DNA from: Burkholderia sp. Bp9143
GTDB lineage: Bacteria; Pseudomonadota; Gammaproteobacteria; Burkholderiales; Burkholderiaceae
Length of the DNA stretch: 64,000 bases
Direction: 5' to 3'
Assembly: GCF_003853645.1 (NCBI RefSeq)
Contig: NZ_QTPO01000006.1
Coordinates: forward strand, 1 to 64,000
The notes beneath the pieces are model-generated. The model was not told the origin of the DNA, searched no databases, and worked only from the letters and a program-made list of their open reading frames with translations. Shown piece by piece: positions 54,012 to 63,368 of the stretch; position 1 is the stretch's first letter; each line of letters starts with the position of its first letter. A program made the translations under genes and the position numbers.

Positions 54012-55433
54012 TCAGGCCTCGTGCGCGCGCAGGAAGCGGAAGAACTCGACGCCTTCGCGCAGACGGCGCTTCATCATGTCCCAGCTCGTCAGCATTTCGC
54101 GGACGATCTCCCAGATCTTCGACGGACGGAAGTAGAACTGGCGATAGAACTGCTCGAGATGGTGATAGATCTCGTCGCGCGACAGGTGCGCATAGCCGAT
54201 CGCCGCGAGCTGCACGCCTTCCTTGCTCACCAGGTTGATGGTCTTGTTCTCTTCCATCCAGCCGTTTTCCACGGCCTGCTTGTAGAGCGTCGTGCCCGGA
54301 TACGGCGCGGCGAGCGACACCTGGATCGTGTGCGGATTGATTTCCTTCGCGTACTCGATCGTCTTCTTGATGGTTTCCTGCGTCTCGCCCGGCAGGCCGA
54401 GAATGAAGGTGCCGTGGATCTTGATGCCGAGCTTCTTGCAGTCCGCGCTGAAACGGCGCGCGAAATCGGTGCGCACGCCCTTCTTGATGTTCACGAGGAT
54501 CTGGTCGTCGCCGGATTCGAAGCCGACCAGCAGCAGGCGCAGCCCGTTTTCCTTCATGACCTTCAGCGTCTTGTACGGCACGTTCGCCTTCGCGTTGCAC
54601 GACCACGTCATGCCGAGCTTGCCCAGGCCGATGGCGATGGCTTCGGCGCGCGGCAAATCGTCGGTGAAGGTGTCGTCGTCGAACATCAGTTCCTTCACTT
54701 CCGGCATGTTGTCGCGGATCCACTTCGCTTCCGCGAGCACGTTCTCGACCGAGCGCGTGCGGTAGCGATGGCCGCTGACCGTCTGCGGCCACAGGCAGAA
54801 CGTGCAGCGCGACTTGCAGCCGCGGCCCGTGTAGATCGACACGTACGGATAGTTCAGGTAGCCGATGAAGTAGTTGTCGATCTTCAGGTCGCGCTTGTAG
54901 ACGGGCGCGACGAACGGCAGTTCATCCATGTTCTCGAGGATCGGACGCGCTTCGTTGTGCTCGATCGAGCCGTCCTTCGCGCGCCAGCTCAAGCCCTTGA
55001 TCTGCGGGAACGGCTTGCCTTCGGCGATTTCCTTGCAGGTGTAGTCGAATTCCTCGCGGCACACGAAGTCGATTGCCTCGCTCGCCGTGAGCGAGTTGTG
55101 CGGATCGACCATCACCTTCGCGCCGACCATGCCGACCAGCATCGACGGCTTCATCTTCTTCAGGTCCTGCGCGAACATCGCGTCGGTCGGGAACGACGGC
55201 GTGCTCGTGTGGATGATCACGAGGTCGTAGTCGTTGGCGATCTTCAGCGTCTCTTCGACCGACAGGCCGTCGGCCGGCGCGTCGACCACGCGGCTGCCCG
55301 GCACGAGCGCGGCCGGCTGCGCGAGCCACGTCGGATACCAGAAGGAACGGATTTCGCGCTTCGCCTGATAGCGCGAGCCGGCTCCGCCGTCGAAGCCGTC
55401 ATACGAAGGGGCCTGCAAGAACAGCGTTTTCAT
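54012..55433 (-). CDS. hpnJ: HpnJ, radical SAM enzyme of hopanoid cyclitol ether formation
   Basis: 473 residues from ATG 55433, preceded by GGAG at 5-nt spacing; a start 21 nt further up is possible. The N-terminal part is a B12-binding-like domain. The 4Fe-4S motif is GRGCKSRCTFCLW (CxxxCxxC), with a typical radical SAM body (VKELMFDDDTFTDDLPRAEAIA, GFESGDDQILVNIKKGV, GTFILGLPGETQETIKKTIEYA). It ring-contracts the glucosamine of glucosaminyl-BHT to the cyclitol ether. Between hpnI and hpnK as in other Burkholderia. Confidence 0.93.
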   Translation of the reverse strand: MKTLFLQAPSYDGFDGGAGSRYQAKREIRSFWYPTWLAQPAALVPGSRVVDAPADGLSVEETLKIANDYDLVIIHTSTPSFPTDAMFAQDLKKMKPSMLVGMVGAKVMVDPHNSLTASEAIDFVCREEFDYTCKEIAEGKPFPQIKGLSWRAKDGSIEHNEARPILENMDELPFVAPVYKRDLKIDNYFIGYLNYPYVSIYTGRGCKSRCTFCLWPQTVSGHRYRTRSVENVLAEAKWIRDNMPEVKELMFDDDTFTDDLPRAEAIAIGLGKLGMTWSCNAKANVPYKTLKVMKENGLRLLLVGFESGDDQILVNIKKGVRTDFARRFSADCKKLGIKIHGTFILGLPGETQETIKKTIEYAKEINPHTIQVSLAAPYPGTTLYKQAVENGWMEENKTINLVSKEGVQLAAIGYAHLSRDEIYHHLEQFYRQFYFRPSKIWEIVREMLTSWDMMKRRLREGVEFFRFLRAHEA

Positions 55434-55628
55434 GAATGCTCCGGTAGCCTGCATAGTTCGATTCGTTTCAACGATTCAGTCAATCAACCGCGGGCCGCCC
55501 TGCCGGCGCCCGCCTCTCTGTCATGTCGCGTCGCGCGGCGTTGCCGCGCGGCGCGTCTCGGCCCTCGGGCCGGATTCGATCGGGGACGGGCTCAAGGCCG
55601 GTTCCCCGGAGGACGTACATCGAGTACG

Positions 55629-56804
55629 TCAGCGGCCGTCCCCGCCTTCCACCACCGCCGCCGCGCGTTCGCCGCCGACGACCGTCATCCTCGCGCCGCG
55701 CCACACGACGTGCGTGCCGAACGCGGCCGCGAGCCATTCGAGCGCGAGCAGCGTGTCGCGTACCGCGACGAGCGGCAGGTCGCGCCAGAACGCGCGCCAG
55801 CCGTCCTCGCCGCGCGCATGCAGCACGAGCCGCCCGAACGCGCCCACGACGGCCGCGCCACCCGCCAGCGTGCCGGCGACGGTGCCGTCGAGACGCAGCG
55901 CGAGCGCCGCGCCGATCGCGAGCCACGGCGCGGTAAACGTGATGAACAGGAACGCGAAGCCGCTCGGGTTCAGCGAACGGATCGTGCGCAGCCAGCGCGT
56001 CTCGCGGTGCCAGAGCGGCCCGAACGACGGTTCGATCACGTCGGTCGCGACCTCGACCTCGGACAGCACGGTGCGCCGCCCGAGGCGGCGCGGCAGCTCG
56101 GCCAGCCAGAAGTCGTCGGCCAGTTCGTCCTTCAACGCGGGAAAACCGCCGATCCGGTCGAGCGTGTCGCGCGTCAGCGCGAGCGTCGCGCCGAAGCCGA
56201 AGCGGCTCGAGCGGCCGAGGTGTGTGATCCGCACCGACGGCGCGAACCAGGCATCGACGAACTGCGCGCCGATCCGCGTCCAGAACCCGCCGACACTGCG
56301 CGCATGATACAGGCACGTGACGACCCCGACCGACGCGTCGGCGAGCGGCGCCGTGACACGCTCCAGATAGTCAGGCTTCACCGCGATGTCGCTGTCCGCG
56401 ATCACGATGCGGCCGTACTTCGCGCGTTCGGCGAGATTGATCAGATTGCTGACCTTCAGGTTCTTGCCGTGCACGCGCGCGTCGATCACGAGCGTGATGT
56501 CGCATTCCGGATAGTCGGCGCGCAGCCGCTCGACGACGGCGACGGCCGGATCGGCCGCCGACGCGACCCCGAACAGCACTTCATGGCACGGGTGGCGCTG
56601 CTCGCAGAACGTCGCGAGGTTCTCGTACAGGTGCGGCTCCGCGCCGCACAGCGGCTTGAGCACGCTGACGGGCTCGAAGCCGTCGCGCGCGGCGGTGCGC
56701 GGCGTGCGCGGGCGCGGCGCGAACGCCGCGACGAGCGCATAGCCGGCCGCGGCCAGCGTGAACACGGTCAGGAGCCAGTCGAGCAGCGTAACGGTCGGCG
56801 TCAT
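55629..56804 (-). CDS. hpnI: HpnI, hopanoid biosynthesis glycosyltransferase
   Basis: 391 residues. An N-terminal membrane helix (LLDWLLTVFTLAAAGYALVAAFA) leads into a GT2-like domain related to ceramide glucosyltransferase: VSVLKPLCGAEPHLYENLATF, ITLVIDARVHGKNLKVSNL, IVIADSDIAVKPDYLERV (DxD region), FSRFGFGATLALTRDTLDRIGGF-type motif, ADDFWLAE and the QxxRW-like HRETRWLRT. C-terminal hydrophobic helices follow. HpnI adds N-acetylglucosamine to bacteriohopanetetrol. ATG 56804 follows GGAGGG. First gene of hpnI-J-K-L, separated from hpnJ by 195 bp. Confidence 0.92.
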   Translation of the reverse strand: MTPTVTLLDWLLTVFTLAAAGYALVAAFAPRPRTPRTAARDGFEPVSVLKPLCGAEPHLYENLATFCEQRHPCHEVLFGVASAADPAVAVVERLRADYPECDITLVIDARVHGKNLKVSNLINLAERAKYGRIVIADSDIAVKPDYLERVTAPLADASVGVVTCLYHARSVGGFWTRIGAQFVDAWFAPSVRITHLGRSSRFGFGATLALTRDTLDRIGGFPALKDELADDFWLAELPRRLGRRTVLSEVEVATDVIEPSFGPLWHRETRWLRTIRSLNPSGFAFLFITFTAPWLAIGAALALRLDGTVAGTLAGGAAVVGAFGRLVLHARGEDGWRAFWRDLPLVAVRDTLLALEWLAAAFGTHVVWRGARMTVVGGERAAAVVEGGDGR

Positions 56805-57444
56805 GCGCGACGCCCTCCGGCGACGCGGGCGCCCTGCCGACCGATCGAACCGGATTGAACGTGATTGGGTATTCCGACAGCAACGAACGCGGGCACGACC
56901 CGACTCCTTGTTCCAGCAGCGTCTGTGTAATGGGGAGGCACGGCCCATTCCCCGAAAGCGGCCATGCCCGGCTTCGCGTGGCACATCCTCGCGCGATGCC
57001 CGGACGGGATGCGGGAAGATTCCAATGGCTACATCGGCACAACATGGACAGGCGCCGGATTTTAGCAGCCCGCGCCAGCCCGCGCTTGGGCACCTCGCGA
57101 AACGGACTGGTGCGATTTCGGCAAAGCTGTGCGACCGAGGAACCATTCTGGTGCCACCACATTCACGTTAGCGTAAGCGCTTTGCAGGCGTATTGCAGTC
57201 TTAAAAATCAAACGTTTCGTGGAAATTTGTACGTCGATGCGGAGACACGCCCAATCGCCGTAAAGTTCGGTAATTATTCGGTGATTAGATCGATTTTTGC
57301 AACGATTGCCCGAGCCAGCCTTACGCCCCTGAAAGACGCATGGGTATCCGCGCGTCGCCAGCGCGTTCCGGAACCCTTTGGCAAAATCGTCGGCACCTGT
57401 TGCGCATGCGCATCACCGCGCCCCTCCCTTTCGAAGGCCAACCG
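56805..57444. other. Divergent intergenic region hpnI / LLM oxidoreductase
   Basis: 640 bp between divergent genes without a supportable coding region. The middle (about 57160-57300) is AT-rich and should hold the promoters. I see no known RNA or repeat. Confidence 0.4.
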
Positions 57445-58443
57445 ATGATTCCGTTTTCCGTTCTCGATCTCGCCCCCATTCCCGCCGGCGCCGACGCCGC
57501 GCAGGCTTTCCGCAACACCGTCGATCTCGCGCGGCACGCGGAGCGCCTCGGTTACCGGCGCTACTGGCTCGCCGAACATCACAACATGCCCGGCATCGCG
57601 AGCGCGGCGACGGCCGTCGTGATCGGTCATGTGGCGGGCGCGACGAAGACGATCCGCGTCGGCTCGGGTGGGATCATGCTGCCGAACCATGCGCCGCTCG
57701 TCATCGCCGAGCAGTTCGGCACGCTCGCGTCGCTGTATCCGGGGCGCATCGACCTCGGGCTCGGCCGCGCACCCGGCACCGACCAGACCACGTCGCGCGC
57801 GCTGCGCCGCGACCTGATCGGCAGCGCCGACGCGTTTCCGGACGACGTCGCCGAGCTGCAGCGCTACTTCGCGGAACCGGTGCCCGGCCAGCGCGTGCGC
57901 GCGGTGCCCGGCGCGGGGCTGGACGTGCCCGTGTGGCTGCTGGGTTCGAGCCTCTTCAGCGCGCAGCTGGCCGCGATGCTTGGGCTGCCGTTCGCGTTCG
58001 CATCGCACTTCGCGCCGGACTACCTGATGCGCGCGCTCGAGCTCTATCGCGCGCAGTACCGGCCGTCGGCCGCGTGGCCGAAGCCGCATGCGATGGTCGG
58101 GGTCAACGTGTTCGCGGCCGATACCGACGACGACGCGCGGCGCCTCTTCACGTCGCTGCAGCAGCAGTTCATCAACCTGCGCCGCGGCACGCCGGACAAG
58201 CTGCCGCCGCCCGTCGACGCGCTCGAGGCGAGCGAGTTCGAACTCGCGAACGTCGCGCATGCGCTCTCGTTCGCGGCCGTCGGCTCACGCGATACGGTGC
58301 GCGACAAGCTGCGCGACCGGATCGCGCAGACGGGCGCGGACGAGGTGATCATCACCGCGCAGATCTACGATCACGCGGCACGGGTGCGCTCGTTCGAGCT
58401 GGCGGCACAAATCCGCGACGAACTCGCGAACGAAACCCGCTGA
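57445..58443 (+). CDS. LLM-class flavin-dependent oxidoreductase (luciferase-like monooxygenase)
   Basis: 332 residues. It begins [95 protein letters not shown], the pattern of the bacterial-luciferase-like family that uses reduced flavin and oxygen. The AEHHN and [10 protein letters not shown] segments are strongly conserved; later [12 protein letters not shown] and the FAFASHFAP loop. Substrate unknown. The ATG at 57445 was chosen over upstream in-frame starts because the conserved first strand begins here and AAGG precedes it. Monocistronic, head-to-head with hpnI. Confidence 0.88.
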   Translation: MIPFSVLDLAPIPAGADAAQAFRNTVDLARHAERLGYRRYWLAEHHNMPGIASAATAVVIGHVAGATKTIRVGSGGIMLPNHAPLVIAEQFGTLASLYPGRIDLGLGRAPGTDQTTSRALRRDLIGSADAFPDDVAELQRYFAEPVPGQRVRAVPGAGLDVPVWLLGSSLFSAQLAAMLGLPFAFASHFAPDYLMRALELYRAQYRPSAAWPKPHAMVGVNVFAADTDDDARRLFTSLQQQFINLRRGTPDKLPPPVDALEASEFELANVAHALSFAAVGSRDTVRDKLRDRIAQTGADEVIITAQIYDHAARVRSFELAAQIRDELANETR

Positions 58444-58486
58444 CCGGACGGGCACGCCCGCGCAGGCGGGTGCACCAGCCTGCGCG

Positions 58487-59548
58487 TCACTGCGAGTGTG
58501 CCGCCTCCATCCCGTCGAGCAGCGCCTTGTGGAACGCGTCCGGGTCCTGGATCTGCGGCGCGTGCCCGAGCGCGGGGAATTCGACGAGCTGCGCGCCGGG
58601 AATCGCCGCCTGCGTGCGTTTCGCGAGTTCCGGGTACCGGCCGAGCTTCGCGTGCACGTCGGGCGGCGCGACGTCCTTGCCGATCGCGGTCGTGTCCTTG
58701 TCGCCGATCAGCAGCAGCGTCGCCACGCGGATCGCGCCGAGTTCGTAGACCACCGGCTGCGTGAAGATCATGTCGTAGATCAGCGCGGAGTTCCACGCGA
58801 CCGCGTCGCGGCCCGGGCCGCGATACATGCCGGCGAGCATCTGCACCCAGCGCTCGTAGGACGGCGCCCACTTGCCCGCGTAGTAGGTCGCCTGCTCGTA
58901 GCGGCGGATGCCGTCCGCCGTCGTCTTCTGCTCGCGTGCATACCAGTAGTCGACCGACAGCGGCGGCACGCCGAGCGCCTTCCAGTCCTCGAGGCCGATC
59001 GGGTTCACCAGCACGAGCTGGTCGGTCGCCTTCGGGTACATCAGCGCATAACGCATCGCGAGCATCCCGCCCGTCGAATGGCCGACGATCGTCGCCGATT
59101 TCACGCCGATCGACTCGAGCAGCGCATGCGTGTTGCGCGCGAGCTGCTGGAAGCTGTACTGGTAGCGCTCGGGCTTCGACGACTTGCAGAAGCCGATCTG
59201 GTCCGGCGCGATCACGCGATAGCCGGCGCGGCTCAGCACGCCGATCGTGTCCTCCCAGGTCGCCGCGCAGAAGTTCTTCCCGTGCAGCAGCACGACGGTG
59301 CGGCCGTTCGGATGCGCCGGCTGCACGTCCATGTACATCATCTCGAGGGTTTCGCGCTGCGACACGAACGCGTAGCGGTGCACCGGCTCCGGATAGGCGA
59401 AGCCTTCCAGGCGGGGACCGTACGCGGGCCCGTCGTTGCCGGCCGGTGCCGGGGCCGCCGCCGCGGCTGACGTCGCGCATGCGGCGGCAACGCCCGCACC
59501 GAGCACGGCGGCGCGCGCGAGGGACAACATCTTGCAAGTCGAAGGCAT
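58487..59548 (-). CDS. Exported alpha/beta hydrolase
   Basis: 353 residues. The N-terminus after MPSTCKMLSL is a signal peptide (ARAAVLGAGVAAACATSAAAAAP). The alpha/beta hydrolase core is complete: oxyanion region VVLLHGKNFCAATWE, nucleophile elbow VGHSTGGMLAMRYA (Ser), acid in LLIGDKDTTAIG and catalytic His in FPALGHAPQIQDPDAF. The HGKNFC and EDTIGVLSRAGYRVIAPDQIGFCKSSKP features resemble epoxide hydrolase/haloperoxidase-like members. Substrate unknown. Start among ATG 59548 and 59530 is not decided by a clear ribosome site. Divergent from pdxY. Confidence 0.82.
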   Translation of the reverse strand: MPSTCKMLSLARAAVLGAGVAAACATSAAAAAPAPAGNDGPAYGPRLEGFAYPEPVHRYAFVSQRETLEMMYMDVQPAHPNGRTVVLLHGKNFCAATWEDTIGVLSRAGYRVIAPDQIGFCKSSKPERYQYSFQQLARNTHALLESIGVKSATIVGHSTGGMLAMRYALMYPKATDQLVLVNPIGLEDWKALGVPPLSVDYWYAREQKTTADGIRRYEQATYYAGKWAPSYERWVQMLAGMYRGPGRDAVAWNSALIYDMIFTQPVVYELGAIRVATLLLIGDKDTTAIGKDVAPPDVHAKLGRYPELAKRTQAAIPGAQLVEFPALGHAPQIQDPDAFHKALLDGMEAAHSQ

Positions 59549-59722
59549 GGCGATCACGATAAAGGGAAATGCACGCGGGCAGCCGGGCGGCTTCGCGCCC
59601 CGCGATTCTACGCGGTCGGGCTGACGACGGCGCGCAACACTCGATGGCCGCGCGACTTCCGCGCGCGCGACGAACTCGGGTATCGTGTGACGTGACCCTG
59701 AAACGCCTGCAGGCGAACGCTC

Positions 59723-60583
59723 ATGAAAAACGTCCTCAGCATTCAGTCGCACGTCATCTACGGACACGCCGGCAACAGCGCGGCCGTGTTCCCGATGCAG
59801 CGCCTCGGCGTCAACGTCTGGCCGCTCAACACCGTCCAGCTGTCGAATCACATGCAGTACGGCCACTGGGCCGGCAGCGCGATCGACGCCGCGAAGATGG
59901 AGCAGCTGGTCGACGGCATCGCCGCGATCGGCGCGCTCAAGCGCTGCGACGCGGTGCTGTCCGGCTTCGTCGGCTCGCCCGCGCAGGCGCGCGCGACGGT
60001 CGAGATCGTGCGCTCGGTGAAGGCGATGAACCCGAACGCATGGTACTTCTGCGATCCGGCGATGGGTCAGACGGGCGGCATCCGGCCCGAGCCCGGCGTC
60101 GAGGAATTCATCGTCCAGGAAATGCCGGCGCTCGCGGACGGCATGTCGCCGAACCACACCGAGCTGCAGAAGCTCGCCGGGCGGCGCATCGAGAGCGTCG
60201 CCGAAGCCGTCGACGCCTGCCGCGCGCTGATCCGCCGCGGCCCGAAGATCATCCTCGTCAAGCACCTGCACGACCGCAACAGTCCGGCCGACCGCTTCAA
60301 CATGCTCGCCGTCACCGAGACCGAAGCGTGGATCGGCCAGCGCCCGCTGTATGCGTTTCCGCGCCATCCGGTCGGCGTCGGCGACCTCACCAGCGCCATT
60401 TTCGTCGCGCGCCGGCTGCGCGGCGACTCGGTACGCGCCGCGTTCGAGCACACGCTCGCGGCCGTGCATGCGGTCGTGAAGGCGACCTACGACGCGCGCC
60501 GCTACGAGCTCGAACTCGTCGCCGCGCAGGACGAAATCGCGCGACCGAGCGAATGGTTCGGCGCGTGGGTCACCGACGCCTGA
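59723..60583 (+). CDS. pdxY: Pyridoxal kinase
   Basis: 286 residues of the PdxY/PdxK ribokinase-like family: [43 protein letters not shown] at the start, [16 protein letters not shown] (substrate/Mg region), [12 protein letters not shown], and the active-site [18 protein letters not shown] (GxGD anion hole with the catalytic Asp). It phosphorylates pyridoxal to PLP in B6 salvage. Length matches the family. Stands alone, with the Tat-type phospholipase C downstream in the same direction. Confidence 0.93.
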   Translation: MKNVLSIQSHVIYGHAGNSAAVFPMQRLGVNVWPLNTVQLSNHMQYGHWAGSAIDAAKMEQLVDGIAAIGALKRCDAVLSGFVGSPAQARATVEIVRSVKAMNPNAWYFCDPAMGQTGGIRPEPGVEEFIVQEMPALADGMSPNHTELQKLAGRRIESVAEAVDACRALIRRGPKIILVKHLHDRNSPADRFNMLAVTETEAWIGQRPLYAFPRHPVGVGDLTSAIFVARRLRGDSVRAAFEHTLAAVHAVVKATYDARRYELELVAAQDEIARPSEWFGAWVTDA

Positions 60584-60867
60584 CGCGCCCCGCACCGCCT
60601 CGCATCCCCCCTGCTTCTCCGGCATTCCACGCGCCGCCCCACTGCCCCTTCGCTTCTCTCCCCACGGCCCGACCACCGGCGCCACGCCGTCCGAATCCTG
60701 TCCGCCCGCACGTGCAAACGTTTCCGGACTTCACATGAATGACACCGAATCCTCGCTATGCTCGCGGCGGCACGACCGGCGCAGCCGCATCCTGCGCCCC
60801 GGACGCGTCCGTTTTTTCCCGCATGTCCCGCCAATCGGCTCCCCCCTTTTACCGCACGATAACGACC

Positions 60868-63012
60868 ATGACCCGATCGAACCGTCGTGACTTCCTGCGC
60901 GTCGCCGCCGGCACCGCCGGCGCCGCCGCGCTGAACCTGTTCCCGCCCGTGATCCGCGATGCGCTCGCCATTCCCGCGAACCGCCGTACCGGCACGATCC
61001 GCGATATCGAACACATCGTGATCCTGATGCAGGAGAATCGCTCGTTCGACCATTACTTCGGCACGATGCGCGGTGTCCGCGGCTTCGGTGACCCGCGCCC
61101 GCTGCGCCTGGCGAACGGCAAGTCGGTGTTCCACCAGCCGGTCGGCCCGGCCGAACTGCTGCCGTTCCACCCCGGCGCCGACAAGCTCGGCCTGCAGTTC
61201 CTGCAGGACCTGCCGCACGGCTGGCAGGACATGCACGCCGCGTGGAACAAGGGCCGCTACGACCAGTGGGTGCCGAACAAGGGCACCACGACGATGGCGT
61301 ATCTGAAGCGCGACGACATCCCGTTCCACTATCAGCTCGCCGACGCGTTCACGATCTGCGACGCGTACCACTGCGCGATCCCGAGCTCGACCGATCCGAA
61401 CCGCTACTACATGTGGACCGGCTACGTCGGTAACGACGGCACGGGCGGCGGCCCGGTGCTCGGCAACGAGGAAAAGGGCTACGGCTGGACGACCTATCCG
61501 GAAGTGCTCGAGCAGGCCGGCGTGTCGTGGAAAATCTACCAGGACGTCGGCACGGGGCTCGACGCGAACGGCTCGTGGGGCTGGACACAGAACCCGTACA
61601 TCGGCAACTACGGTGACAACGCACTGCTCTACTTCAACCAGTACCGCAGCGCGCTGCCCGGCACGCCGCTGTATGACAAGGCGCGCACCGGCACCAACAT
61701 CAGCGCCGGCGGCACGCTGTTCGACGTGCTGCAGCAGGACGTGAAGAACGGCACGCTGCCGCAGGTGTCGTGGATCTGCGCGCCGGAAGCGTACTCGGAG
61801 CACCCGAACTGGCCGGCGAACTACGGCGCGTGGTACATCGAGCAGGTGCTGAAGGTGCTCGTGTCGAATCCGGACGTGTGGAGCAAGACCGCGCTCTTCA
61901 TCACCTACGACGAGAACGACGGCTTCTTCGACCACGTACCGCCGCCGTTCGCGCCGCAGTCGCGCGACAACGGGCTGTCGACGGTCGCGACGACCAACGA
62001 GGTATTCGCCGGCGACGCGTCGCACATGGCCGGCCCGTACGGGCTCGGGCCGCGCGTGCCGATGCTGGTGGTGTCGCCGTGGACCAAGGGCGGCTGGCTC
62101 TGCTCGCAGACCTTCGATCACACGTCGCTGCTGCAATTCATCGAAGCGCGGTTCGGCGCGCAGTACCCGGTGACGGCCGCCAACGTGTCGCCGTGGCGCC
62201 GTACGGTGTGCGGCGACCTGACGTCGGCGTTCGACTTCGCGACCGCCGACACCGCCTGGCCGACGCTGCCCGACACGACCGGCTATGCGCCGCCCGACCG
62301 GCTGCGGCACCCCGACTACATCCCGGTGCCGCCGGTGCTGCAGAAGCTGCCGAAACAGGAGGCCGGGTTGCGTCCGGCACGCGCGCTGCCGTACGAGCTG
62401 TTCGTGCACGGCCGCGTCGAAGCCGCGAACGGCCAGTTCCGGCTGACCTTCGCGAACACCGGCCGCGCGGGCGCGGCATTCCAGGTACAGTCGCGCAATC
62501 GTCTCGACGGCCCGTGGGCGTACACGGTCGAGGCCGGCAAGCGGGTCGCCGATACGTGGAGCGCCGCGGCGTCGCTCGGCCTGTACGACCTCGACGTGTA
62601 CGGCCCGAACGGCTTCTACTGCCATTTCCGCAGCCCGATCGCAACCGGCGCCGGCAGCGCGAACGTGAACCCCGAGGTGATCTACGGCTACGACGTCGCG
62701 AACGGCAACATCACGCTGCGACTGATGAACCGCGGCCACAAGGCCGTGCGGCTCAAGGTGACGAACGCGTACGGCCACGGCGGCGCGCGCACGTTCGACC
62801 TCGCGCCGGGCGCGCACGTCGACGACTACTGGGATCTGCGCGGCAGCCACGGCTGGTACGACCTGACCGTCAGCGACGGCCGCCTGCTCGGCTTCCTGCG
62901 TCGTTTCGCGGGCCACGTCGAGACCGGCCGACCGAGCACGAGCGACCCGGCGATCCGCACGAGCGCGTCGCATGACGACGCCGAAGCCGCGTCGGACGCC
63001 CTGTCCGACTGA
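60868..63012 (+). CDS. Phosphocholine-type phospholipase C, Tat-exported
   Basis: 714 residues. The twin-arginine leader NRRDFLRVAAGTAGAAAL sits near the N-terminus; an in-frame ATG at 60823 would add 15 residues. The catalytic domain of the PlcH/PlcN family is clear: IRDIEHIVILMQENRSFDHYFGTMRGVRGFGDPRPL, IPSSTDPNRYYMWTGY, WICAPEAYSEHPNWPANYGAWYIEQVL, TYDENDGFFDHVPPP, GLGPRVPMLVVSPWTKGG. Two C-terminal beta domains (about 545-690; ELFVHGRVEAANGQFRLTFANTGRAGAAFQV and GNITLRLMNRGHKAVRLKV) follow. It cleaves phosphatidylcholine or sphingomyelin, releasing phosphocholine for phosphate/carbon supply or host damage. Folded export via Tat is usual for the family. Confidence 0.92.
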   Translation: MTRSNRRDFLRVAAGTAGAAALNLFPPVIRDALAIPANRRTGTIRDIEHIVILMQENRSFDHYFGTMRGVRGFGDPRPLRLANGKSVFHQPVGPAELLPFHPGADKLGLQFLQDLPHGWQDMHAAWNKGRYDQWVPNKGTTTMAYLKRDDIPFHYQLADAFTICDAYHCAIPSSTDPNRYYMWTGYVGNDGTGGGPVLGNEEKGYGWTTYPEVLEQAGVSWKIYQDVGTGLDANGSWGWTQNPYIGNYGDNALLYFNQYRSALPGTPLYDKARTGTNISAGGTLFDVLQQDVKNGTLPQVSWICAPEAYSEHPNWPANYGAWYIEQVLKVLVSNPDVWSKTALFITYDENDGFFDHVPPPFAPQSRDNGLSTVATTNEVFAGDASHMAGPYGLGPRVPMLVVSPWTKGGWLCSQTFDHTSLLQFIEARFGAQYPVTAANVSPWRRTVCGDLTSAFDFATADTAWPTLPDTTGYAPPDRLRHPDYIPVPPVLQKLPKQEAGLRPARALPYELFVHGRVEAANGQFRLTFANTGRAGAAFQVQSRNRLDGPWAYTVEAGKRVADTWSAAASLGLYDLDVYGPNGFYCHFRSPIATGAGSANVNPEVIYGYDVANGNITLRLMNRGHKAVRLKVTNAYGHGGARTFDLAPGAHVDDYWDLRGSHGWYDLTVSDGRLLGFLRRFAGHVETGRPSTSDPAIRTSASHDDAEAASDALSD

Positions 63013-63368
63013 CGACGGCGCACGCGGCGCGGCCCCGGCGGGCCGCGCCGCCCGTCCACCCGCACCTGCCTCCCGTCCATTCGTGACGGGAAACTCCCGA
63101 TACCGGCTGCCCGCGCGCACGCGGAAGCTATGCGCAAATCCGCACAGATTGCGCGGCAAATTGCCAAGACCCGCGCATATCGGCGACCTATAAATCGAGG
63201 CGATCGGGGCTCCTCGCCGAGCCTGACGGGAGATTCTTCCGGGAATCATCAGCATGCCGACCTCCCCGCCCGATTCCGAGAAGCGGTCGAACCGCCCACC
63301 CGTCGCACGCATCCGGCCCGCTGGCTGCGTGCGGTACCCACTCGCTGGTTAGAACAAGAGGAACGAAC
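63013..63368. other. Intergenic leader of the final binding-protein gene
   Basis: 356 bp without a supportable gene. It holds the promoter region of the binding-protein gene (AT-richer 63120-63200, including CGCATATCGGCGACCTATAAAT) and a GC-rich hairpin-like stretch just after the phospholipase stop. GAGGAA lies before the next ATG. Confidence 0.4.

Noticed and set aside
60502..63312. A 936-codon minus-strand frame opposite phospholipase C
   Set aside because: Composition is that of an antisense shadow, while the plus strand encodes all catalytic motifs of the phospholipase family.
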